Of a DNA stretch of 7,317 bases, positions 1 through 5,760 are shown one piece after another (within the stretch, counting starts at the first letter, position 1; every line of letters begins with the position of its first letter). Origin of the DNA: CAZTWC01 sp964617105 [NCBI: uncultured Myxococcia bacterium] (GTDB taxonomy: Bacteria > CAZTWC01); contig CAZTWC010000187.1 of NCBI GenBank assembly GCA_964617105.1, positions 1 through 7,317 of the forward strand. The letters run 5' to 3'. Both the position numbers and the translations under genes were made by a program. A model generated the notes under the pieces. It saw nothing but the letters and a program-made list of their open reading frames with translations. It did no database searches and was not told where the DNA came from.

Positions 1-1042
1 AATTTTCGACTTTTCCCCGGAGGCGATACTGTTACTGGACACCACTGGCATCATTTTAGCTAGCAACGACCGCCTACAGGAATGGCTCGGTTTTAAAACC
101 AAGGACATCGTTGGAAAAAATATTGTCATCTTGCCCTTTTTAACCGAAGACAGTAAAGCCAACATCATGAAAAATTTTGCAGAAAGGCTACTCGGCAAGG
201 AAGCCCCTTCTTACCAAGTTGAATTAGTTAACAAAAAAGGAGCGCGTATGTATGGGCAGGTGGTTGCGGCCACAGTTAGAGATAGCAAGGGTGACATCAT
301 TCGAAACCTAACCATGATCAGCGATGTAACCGAGCGGGTCAAGCTGGAAAAACTAAGAGACGATCTCACCCATATGATTATCCACGACCTCAAAAACCCA
401 ATCATCAGCATAACCGGATCAGTTCGGCTAATTATGCAAGATATTGCCAGCCTCATCAATCAACAACAAAAAAGCCTATTGCAAAACGTATTAACCAGCT
501 GCAAAAAACTCTCAAACCTTATTATGGATCTGCTGCAAATAAAAAGCATCGAAGACGATAAACTGCAATTAAACAAGTCCACTTTCCAAGTCAGCGAATT
601 ACTCGAAAACATTATGTGGACAAAAGATCTTGCCCTCCAAAAGAATATTGCCATGGACTTTGATGCTGAAAAAAGCATTTCCCTGGAAGCCGACAAAGAA
701 ATTATTTTAAGAATACTGGAAAACTTAATCTCGAATGCAGTAAAACATACCCCTCCCAAAGGCAAAATTGATGTAAGGATCAGTGAAAAAGGCAAGCAGG
801 TTAAATTTGAGGTTGTCGACAGCGGCAGGGGGATCCCAAAACAATATCAACCCATGATTTTTGATAAATTTTTTAAGGTTGAAGATCAGGAAGAAGCCAC
901 CTGGCTGGACACCGGACTAGGGTTAACCTTTTGTAAAATGGCTGTCGAAGCACATGGCGGAAAAATCCATGTAGAAAGCGAAGCGGGTAAAGGCTCCAAT
1001 TTCATCTTTAGCATCCCCCAAGATAGCAACCTAAACTTTTAG
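1..1042 (+). CDS. PAS-domain sensor histidine kinase, 5' end cut by window edge
   Basis: The reading frame is open from base 2 to the TAG at 1040-1042, giving 346 visible residues, so the true start lies left of the window. Visible residues 1 to about 113 form a PAS sensor domain: an F-S-P-E-A-I-L-L-L-D opening, an EWLGF/GK segment, and the closing ISDVTERVKLEKL typical of PAS-to-kinase junctions. The dimerisation helix carries phospho-acceptor H128 in HDLKNPI. The ATPase domain has an N box (NLISNAVKHTP, about 242-252), G1 (DSGRGIP, about 273-279), an F box (FDKFF) and G2 (TGLGL, about 304-308), so all catalytic boxes are intact. No membrane helix is visible, though one could lie upstream. 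The kinase should autophosphorylate and pass phosphate to a receiver. It converges on two receiver genes; whether they are its partners is inference. The TTG at 131 is not the start, because PAS sequence continues upstream of it. Confidence 0.93.
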   Translation, partial: IFDFSPEAILLLDTTGIILASNDRLQEWLGFKTKDIVGKNIVILPFLTEDSKANIMKNFAERLLGKEAPSYQVELVNKKGARMYGQVVAATVRDSKGDIIRNLTMISDVTERVKLEKLRDDLTHMIIHDLKNPIISITGSVRLIMQDIASLINQQQKSLLQNVLTSCKKLSNLIMDLLQIKSIEDDKLQLNKSTFQVSELLENIMWTKDLALQKNIAMDFDAEKSISLEADKEIILRILENLISNAVKHTPPKGKIDVRISEKGKQVKFEVVDSGRGIPKQYQPMIFDKFFKVEDQEEATWLDTGLGLTFCKMAVEAHGGKIHVESEAGKGSNFIFSIPQDSNLNF

Positions 1043-1419
1043 TCCCCCTTAGATTTGCGGGCTAATCCATACCTTATTGCGCGGTGAAGTAAACCTGAAT
1101 CAAAATTACCTTTGACCAAATAATCCTGGGCTCCGGCCCTTACCGCCTCAACGGCTACACCGTTATCATCCATAACCGTTAGTATCACCACTGGAGTTTT
1201 CCCACATTTTGCCAAGACAGTATGCAGGGTAGACAGCCCGGCAGAATCGGGCAGGTGTAAATCCAATAAAATAATATCCGCTCCGCCTTTGGCAATCCGT
1301 TCCAGCCCAGAGGCCAGGTCCCAATAATGCTCTAGCTCATTTTTTTCCGGCATTTTATCTAACATGAACTCAACAATTTTATGATAATCGGCGTCGTCTT
1401 CGATCAACACAATTTTCAT
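1039..1419 (-). CDS. Stand-alone receiver-domain response regulator (CheY-like, K-G type)
   Basis: This 126-residue protein is a single receiver domain with no output domain. Visible key residues are the acidic pocket E7-D8-D9, phospho-acceptor D53 in LLDLHLP, switch T81 in ILTVMD, and K103 in YLVKG, where the usual Lys-Pro is Lys-Gly. Its C-terminal LLHRAIRYGLARK helix resembles receivers that work with PAS/GAF-type kinases. It should be a cytoplasmic phosphotransfer or protein-contact regulator. Its ATG overlaps the stop of the preceding receiver gene in an ATGA (1416-1419), implying translational coupling. A run of G upstream is only a weak ribosome site. Its stop overlaps the stop of the opposite-strand PAS kinase by four bases. 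It is the last minus-strand gene here, and no terminator hairpin is visible behind it. Confidence 0.92.
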   Translation of the reverse strand: MKIVLIEDDADYHKIVEFMLDKMPEKNELEHYWDLASGLERIAKGGADIILLDLHLPDSAGLSTLHTVLAKCGKTPVVILTVMDDNGVAVEAVRAGAQDYLVKGNFDSGLLHRAIRYGLARKSKGD

Positions 1420-1796
1420 TGTTTTCCCCCCAGTAATTCTGTTATCTTGCCCAACAACTCTTCGGCCTTAAACGGCTTGGTAATATACGCATTTGCCCCA
1501 ACTTCTTCCCCCAACTCTCGATCAGCTGCTTGTATTCTAGCGGTCAGAATAATAACCGGGATATGTTGATAAGCTGCATCAAATTTGAGCATGCGACACA
1601 CGGAAAATCCATCCATCTTAGGAAGCATAACATCCAGAATAATTAGATCTGGTTTTTCTTGTCTAGCCTGCAGTAGCCCTTCTTGGCCATCACGGGCAAC
1701 TAAAACTTCGTAGTTATTTGCCTCTAGTCTGAGCTGAATTGCCTTTAGCATGTCTTCACTATCTTCAATTAAAAGGATTCTTGGTTTGTTCTCCAT
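1416..1796 (-). CDS. Stand-alone receiver-domain response regulator (CheY/PleD-receiver-like)
   Basis: This 126-residue single receiver domain has E11-D12 in LLIEDSED, phospho-acceptor D55 in ILDVMLPKMDG, switch T85 in ILTA, and K107 in TKPF, so it is complete for phosphorylation. There is no DNA-binding or enzymatic output. It starts four bases after the stop of the membrane histidine kinase (1801-3126) and overlaps the next receiver by four bases, so kinase and receivers are probably co-transcribed and functionally paired. The ATG at 1796 is preceded by AAGGTG seven bases upstream, a good ribosome site. Placement downstream of pilus genes suggests it could act on the pilus machine much as PilG/PilH-type receivers do. 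That is an analogy and not shown by sequence. Confidence 0.93.
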   Translation of the reverse strand: MENKPRILLIEDSEDMLKAIQLRLEANNYEVLVARDGQEGLLQARQEKPDLIILDVMLPKMDGFSVCRMLKFDAAYQHIPVIILTARIQAADRELGEEVGANAYITKPFKAEELLGKITELLGGKQ

Positions 1797-1800
1797 ACAC

Positions 1801-3126
1801 CTACACCTTTCTTAAAGTAAAATAAAAAGTTGCCCCCTGTCCTGGCTTGGATTCAACCCACATCTGCCCCTTATGCATTTCAACTATCCCTTTGCAAATT
1901 GAAAGGCCCAGCCCAACTCCCTTCACTTGATGTTTAAATCGGACAAATCTCTCAAAAAGATGCGGCACATCCTTCTCCCCTATCCCTGCCCCATTATCCT
2001 TAACCGAAACCCTGATATGCTCCGCCTTCTCTTCAATCGCCACAACAATCTTAGAATTTTCCGGGCTATATTTTACGGCGTTATCAATAAGATTGAGAAA
2101 AACGCGTAATATTTGCTCCTGATCAAGCCAGCTCTTTAACTGATCCGGAAACCTTGTCTCGATTAAAATCGATTTGGAACTTGCCTTTTTCTGCAGCATC
2201 GTAATAGCTTCTTTCCCCAGACAGCACACATCAACTTTTTGCAAATCGAGTTTTAAAGAGCGCGACTCTATTTTAGATATATCCAGCAAGCCATCTAAGA
2301 TTCCCGCCAAACGGTCAATATGATCACGAGAAGAATCGAGCATTTTTTTTTGTTTTTCGCTTATTTCTCCCACCACCCCATCCTTTACCAAAGAGATATT
2401 TTCTCTCACTACCGCTAAGGGAGTTCGCAGCTCATGTGATGCATTAGCAATAAAATCATTTTTCATGCGATCCACATCTTTAAATTTTGTCAAGGCTTCC
2501 ACATACCGCCTATTTTTCCCAAGCAACTCCTGACGAGTTCCCTCCAAGAGTTTGGCATAATAATAAATAATTATGGCAAAGAGGAAAAACGCAATTGAAG
2601 TAAAGAGAGCCTTGTTGGCCACAAGGTTTAACAATTCCGCGGGCGACAAACTGAGTTTGGCAGGATACATGGGAAAAATCCCAGAGTAAGTTAATACCAA
2701 CAAACCCAGATAAAAGACAGTGGAAAACAAAGCAATAAAAAACACCATGAGAGAATAATAAGAAAACATGCCAAAACCAGAAAGCACAATTAATACGAGG
2801 TATAAAAACCAATAGGGGCTTTCCACCCAACCCGTAATATAAATCAAGTAAGTTATGGCAAGCGTGTCAAAAAGAGTAAATAGACCAACCCAAGCCGTAA
2901 ATTTGCCAAGTTTTTCTATCTTGTTTTGCTGGTAAAAAAAATGAGCAAATATGTTATAAGCCAAAACAAAAAATACCAAGTCCCAAATTGGATGAAAAAA
3001 GGCACGACCAAATATGTTTAAGCAGAGGCCCAAAGCGACTACAAGATAGCGCGTCCACAGGCTCCAGAGGAACTTGTCTTTAATATCGCGGACAACAAAA
3101 CGTTCTTCAGGCATTGAACAAACCAT
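1801..3126 (-). CDS. Six-helix membrane sensor histidine kinase
   Basis: This 441-residue protein has an N-terminal membrane domain of about six hydrophobic helices (roughly 22-39, 45-64, 77-98, 103-122, 123-147, 172-191), a short linker helix (193-220), and a complete kinase core. The core has H231 in ASHELRTPLAV, an N box with N345 and N349 (LNLIDNAVKYSP), G1 at 377-383 (DNGAGIG), an F box (FERFVRF) and G2 at 403-408 (GVGLGL). There is no large extracellular sensor domain, so the signal is probably sensed within or close to the membrane. Its ATG lies five bases after the stop of the PilO-like gene and it ends four bases before a receiver gene, so it links pilus genes and signalling in one unit. 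No good ribosome site precedes the ATG at 3126; an internal ATG at 3114 (MPEERF) is an alternative start. Confidence 0.93.
   Translation of the reverse strand: MVCSMPEERFVVRDIKDKFLWSLWTRYLVVALGLCLNIFGRAFFHPIWDLVFFVLAYNIFAHFFYQQNKIEKLGKFTAWVGLFTLFDTLAITYLIYITGWVESPYWFLYLVLIVLSGFGMFSYYSLMVFFIALFSTVFYLGLLVLTYSGIFPMYPAKLSLSPAELLNLVANKALFTSIAFFLFAIIIYYYAKLLEGTRQELLGKNRRYVEALTKFKDVDRMKNDFIANASHELRTPLAVVRENISLVKDGVVGEISEKQKKMLDSSRDHIDRLAGILDGLLDISKIESRSLKLDLQKVDVCCLGKEAITMLQKKASSKSILIETRFPDQLKSWLDQEQILRVFLNLIDNAVKYSPENSKIVVAIEEKAEHIRVSVKDNGAGIGEKDVPHLFERFVRFKHQVKGVGLGLSICKGIVEMHKGQMWVESKPGQGATFYFTLRKV
1804..1809 (-). promoter_or_regulatory. Ribosome binding site of first receiver gene
   Basis: AAGGTG on the minus strand, seven bases before the ATG at 1796. 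It sits inside the last codons of the upstream kinase gene, consistent with coupled translation of kinase and receiver. It is one of the clearer Shine-Dalgarno matches in the window. Confidence 0.6.
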
Positions 3127-3131
3127 GGTTT

Positions 3132-3908
3132 TTAATTAAGCAACTGATAAACCGTTAAAGTAAATTTTGTCTCCACTCCAATTGGCTTGGTCACTATTTG
3201 GACCCTATCCAAGCTGATCACCTTATCATACTCATCAAACCACTCAAGTAAAGACAAAATCCCTTTAAACCCACCCTGAATAGTTGCTTCCAGCTCAGTC
3301 TTTTTGATCTTCATCCGAGCATAAGGATCAATATTTCGTCTCTGCTTCCAGATAGCCCTAAAACGTTCTCTTTTGCTCTCAGGAATCATGCATATGGCTT
3401 CCTTTAAGAGATCAAAGGCCATGTCCTCTCCATCAACAGCATCCCGATTTTTCGCTATAAATTTAAGAAAATCCTTTTCAGCGGGCAGATGCAAACCAAT
3501 AACATGTTTTTTTAATTTCTCACTGCGACTTAGAACTTGGCCTTCTGACTTCGGGCGCAGCAGCACAATCCTATTGCCAAAACCCGAGACGATCTGAGGC
3601 AGCTTTTTTAGGAAATTTTCGGCTTCGCTTTCGCTGAAAAAGTGTTTATTAAGTTCCTGCAGGCCTTTCTCTAACCCCGGATATTCCTGTCGGAGCTTAC
3701 TAAGATTTTTAGCGCGACCGTACTTAACATCCAAAAGATTGCTGTAGGATTTTAATTGACCATACAAAGCACCTACCTGCGCCACATAGGGGGCCAACAT
3801 CGCCTTGTATAGGATAAAAACGATCAGGCACAGGATTATCCACATTCCGATTAGTCTCTCTTGGAGAGAACTACTTAATATGAACTTTTTAAAAAGCTCG
3901 CTATTCAT
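3132..3908 (-). CDS. pilO: PilO-like (GspM-like) pilus inner-membrane assembly protein
   Basis: This 258-residue bitopic protein has a short cytoplasmic N-terminus, one membrane helix (about 20-39), a helical stretch (41-90), then SEAENFLKKLPQIVSGFGNR (92-111), which is the typical PilO entry into its ferredoxin-like domain. The C-terminal half (about 205-258) has a strand, then GILSLLEWFDEYDKVISLDRVQI, the usual PilO 'local contact, strand' pattern. Between the two halves lies a charged, mostly helical stretch (about 123-203) that I do not recognise from typical PilO and treat as an insertion. In known systems PilO pairs with PilN in the inner-membrane alignment complex. Here it follows the PilM-PilN fusion with an eight-base overlap and has GGAG four bases before its ATG. 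GspM of type II secretion has the same architecture, so pilus versus secretion cannot be settled from this protein alone. Confidence 0.82.
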   Translation of the reverse strand: MNSELFKKFILSSSLQERLIGMWIILCLIVFILYKAMLAPYVAQVGALYGQLKSYSNLLDVKYGRAKNLSKLRQEYPGLEKGLQELNKHFFSESEAENFLKKLPQIVSGFGNRIVLLRPKSEGQVLSRSEKLKKHVIGLHLPAEKDFLKFIAKNRDAVDGEDMAFDLLKEAICMIPESKRERFRAIWKQRRNIDPYARMKIKKTELEATIQGGFKGILSLLEWFDEYDKVISLDRVQIVTKPIGVETKFTLTVYQLLN

Positions 3909-5214
3909 TTTTCTCCGCGTAAATCCTAAATGAGATCATCTTACCCGCTCGTTCTTGCTGTTGCACAATTTGGAGGTCAACATTTTTAAAGTGTTTGGAA
4001 GATTTCAATTTATTCATAAAATCGAAAATATAATCTGAGGCCTTCGCTACTCCGGAAATGCTAACAATGTCTTCTTCACCAATTCCTATCTTGGTCAAAT
4101 AAACCTTCTCCGGAACTAAACCCGTCAACTCGGCAAAGATATCGTCCCAAGTAAAACCATAAAATTTCTCTACCAATTGTCTCCGGCCCGCAATTAATTT
4201 TTTAACTTCCTTGGTTTTATTTTCGATCTCTTTTAATTGGGCAAATTGAATAGTTGGATTATCTAATCTACCCTTAACCTTGCTAATTTGCATATTTAAG
4301 ATAAACCCTGCCAATAAAAAAAGAAAAAATAAAACCAACATAAACAGAGAGACCCCAATTATTGCCCCCAAGGAATAGGCAATGTGATGACGCCATTCTT
4401 CACGTTCCCTCACATCTTCTGGCAATAAGTTCGTCTTAAATGATTCAGCACCCGCCAATCCTTGTGCGGTTTTGTTTAATTCCACCTCCACTGGTTTACC
4501 CAATTTCTCTCCCAGTTGTTTGGCTAAATCCCGCAGGCCCTCATCTGCCACATGAAATATGATATTTTTAATCTCTCCAGCCCTTTGCAAAACCTTGCGC
4601 AGGTCATCGGCTAAATCCGCGCCGGCATTATGCGTGTGGACAAAGGTAATCGCTCCCCTTTCTAAAATATGAATAAAGGTCTGTTTTTTCTCTACATCCA
4701 CAAATATTTTCTTACCTCTTGAGCTACTAAGCTTAAGCGCTCGCAAGCTGGCCAAGGAAGGAAAGGCAATGGCATTAATAAATAAGCCAGCTTTTTCAAC
4801 CGCTTTTATGTAAGAATCCACCCGCTCTCGCTTAACTACGGCTAAAAGGATTTTTAGTTTCCTCTCGCCGACCTCAACCACATCCCCGATCTTTTCCCAG
4901 CCAATAGCGGTCTTAACACCCGCAAAGGCCACGTATTGGTTGACTTTCTGTCTTAAAACAGATTGAATTTCTGCATCCTTTACGTGAGGTATGGTAACAA
5001 TATGAAGCAGCAGATCCGAACCATGGATAGTAAGATTAACTCTTCTGGATTTAATCTTATTAGTCGCCCAGAGTTGTCTTAGGGCTTTGGTTACTGTTTC
5101 GGGAGAAGCAGCAATCGAGGCAGTTTTTTCCATCGTGGCCACACGAATTTGATCTTCGGCTATATCCAAGCCAACAATCGCGGTTCTCTCTTTTAGAAAA
5201 TCCTTCAGTTTCAT
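3901..5214 (-). CDS. PilM-PilN fusion (GspL-like) pilus assembly platform protein
   Basis: Residues 1 to about 255 are a compact PilM-like actin/FtsA-fold domain: IVGLDIAEDQIRVA (about 13-26) is the first phosphate-loop strand, followed by LTIHGSDLLLHIVTIP and the VDSYIKAVEKAGL region. A PilN half follows: NLLPEDV (262-268), one membrane helix (about 278-306), a charged coiled segment (309-350) and a C-terminal PilN domain ending near IYAEKNE. In known pili PilM and PilN are separate and bind through the PilN NLLP motif; here both are one 437-residue chain. The second phosphate loop reads DVEKKQTF instead of a small-residue DIG(A/S)xTT loop, and no adenosine GG motif is seen, so nucleotide binding is probably lost, as in GspL. 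I chose the ATG at 5214; a TTG at 5220 is in frame. Neither has a Shine-Dalgarno, and a palindrome ends at 5221. Confidence 0.87.
   Translation of the reverse strand: MKLKDFLKERTAIVGLDIAEDQIRVATMEKTASIAASPETVTKALRQLWATNKIKSRRVNLTIHGSDLLLHIVTIPHVKDAEIQSVLRQKVNQYVAFAGVKTAIGWEKIGDVVEVGERKLKILLAVVKRERVDSYIKAVEKAGLFINAIAFPSLASLRALKLSSSRGKKIFVDVEKKQTFIHILERGAITFVHTHNAGADLADDLRKVLQRAGEIKNIIFHVADEGLRDLAKQLGEKLGKPVEVELNKTAQGLAGAESFKTNLLPEDVREREEWRHHIAYSLGAIIGVSLFMLVLFFLFLLAGFILNMQISKVKGRLDNPTIQFAQLKEIENKTKEVKKLIAGRRQLVEKFYGFTWDDIFAELTGLVPEKVYLTKIGIGEEDIVSISGVAKASDYIFDFMNKLKSSKHFKNVDLQIVQQQERAGKMISFRIYAEKNE
3913..3916 (-). promoter_or_regulatory. Ribosome binding site of pilO-like gene
   Basis: GGAG on the minus strand, four bases before the ATG at 3908. 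It lies within the last codons of the PilM-PilN fusion gene and supports the ATG as the start and an eight-base overlap with that gene. Confidence 0.55.
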
Positions 5215-5220
5215 AGTCAA

Positions 5221-5301
5221 GGAAACCAGAGACTAAACGTCTCGGTTTCCTTCCTTTCCTTAATTTTACTGGAAACCGCGAAGTTCATTCGCAGGTTTCC
5301 A
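5221..5301. repeat. REP/BIME-like double palindrome, copy 1
   Basis: Two hairpins in inverted orientation. Hairpin A (5221-5250) has arms GGAAACC/GGTTTCC, a bulged A, inner stem GAGAC/GTCTC and loop TAAAC. Hairpin B (5270-5301) has arms TGGAAACC/GGTTTCCA, inner stem GCGAA/TTCGC and, read on the minus strand, a bulged T and loop TGAAC; C5269-G5302 extends its stem. A 19-base pyrimidine-rich spacer lies between. The same composite recurs at 6776-6859 with hairpins nearly identical but an unrelated spacer. It fills most of the gap between the PilX-like gene and pilMN and ends six bases before the pilMN ATG. On the transcribed strand neither hairpin is followed by a U-run, so it does not look like a terminator for this operon. 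Confidence 0.9.
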
Positions 5302-5320
5302 GCGCTCCCCATTTTCCTCT

Positions 5321-5347
5321 ATTATAGTTTATTATAATTCCTTCCAA
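5321..5347 (-). promoter_or_regulatory. Possible internal promoter for pilMN-pilO-kinase-receivers
   Basis: On the minus strand a perfect TATAAT (5326-5321) is preceded, 15 bases upstream, by TTGGAA (5347-5342), a four-of-six match to the -35 consensus; a second TATAAT lies at 5336-5331. The spacing is short for a sigma-70 promoter and the region is AT-rich, so chance matches are likely. If used, transcription would start near 5314 and place palindrome copy 1 in the 5' leader of pilMN. Confidence 0.3.
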
Positions 5348-5760
5348 TAGTCTATAGTGGGTGGATCTGAGCCTTGGACCGTGGTCTGAATCTCTATTTG
5401 TCTCTGGAAGCTCCCATCAACTGTACTTTCAGAAGTAAGTATTTTAATTTTAGAACTGATTTCAGCCACAGCAACAGTATAGATTTCCCCAGCAAAGGCC
5501 TTATCCGTAAAACCCGCATTCCAGTTTTTATCCTGTCCTAATTCATAAAGCGCATCTTGAATACCCGCGTCAGCAATGTAAAGCGCCCGGATAGAATATT
5601 GATTATTACGCACGATTTGCAAATCTGCCAAGCTAAGTTGCAAAAAACCAATGATTAAAATTGTTCCCAGGGCAATGATAAAAACCGTTATTAAAAGCAT
5701 TGCCCCTTTTTTACCCTTCGCTCGGGGTAAATTAGTTATTGGCATAGCCGGGTGTACCAT
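5332..5760 (-). CDS. PilX-like minor pilus assembly protein
   Basis: This 142-residue protein has a basic N-terminus (RAKGKKG, 13-19) followed by a hydrophobic helix (about 20-44, AMLLITVFIIALGTILIIGFL), then LADLQIVRNNQYSIRALYIADAGIQDALYEL (44-74). The RALY-ADAGI pattern is the hallmark of the PilX N-terminal family. The remaining part is a short beta-rich tail. Like other PilX proteins it lacks the +5 glutamate of classical prepilins, and processing after G19 or A20 is only a guess. It starts inside the end of the preceding prepilin gene (29-base overlap), with GGGAGGA eleven bases before the ATG; an in-frame ATG at 5745 is the alternative start. PilX-type minor pilins join PilV/PilW-type ones in a tip or priming complex, which fits its neighbours. 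Confidence 0.83.
   Translation of the reverse strand: MVHPAMPITNLPRAKGKKGAMLLITVFIIALGTILIIGFLQLSLADLQIVRNNQYSIRALYIADAGIQDALYELGQDKNWNAGFTDKAFAGEIYTVAVAEISSKIKILTSESTVDGSFQRQIEIQTTVQGSDPPTIDYWKEL

Noticed and set aside
131-133. TTG as the start of the left-hand histidine kinase
   Set aside because: The frame stays open to base 2 and encodes the first half of the PAS domain, so the gene begins outside the window.
460-795. Minus-strand open frame opposite the PAS kinase
   Set aside because: Antisense shadow of conserved kinase sequence, with no family resemblance and no ribosome site.
1420-1440. Regulatory G-rich motif before the second receiver
   Set aside because: It is inside the coding sequence of the first receiver (Gly-Gly near the C-terminus) and at best acts as a weak ribosome site.
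2510-2830. Minus-strand open frame of about 106 codons inside the membrane kinase gene
   Set aside because: It is a shadow frame fully inside the kinase membrane domain; no recognisable protein motif, and the kinase frame is clearly the real one.
5215-5331. Intrinsic terminator or riboswitch between the PilX-like gene and pilMN
   Set aside because: On the transcribed strand neither hairpin is followed by a U-run, and the same structure recurs inside a coding region, which points to a repeated element instead of a gene-specific riboswitch.
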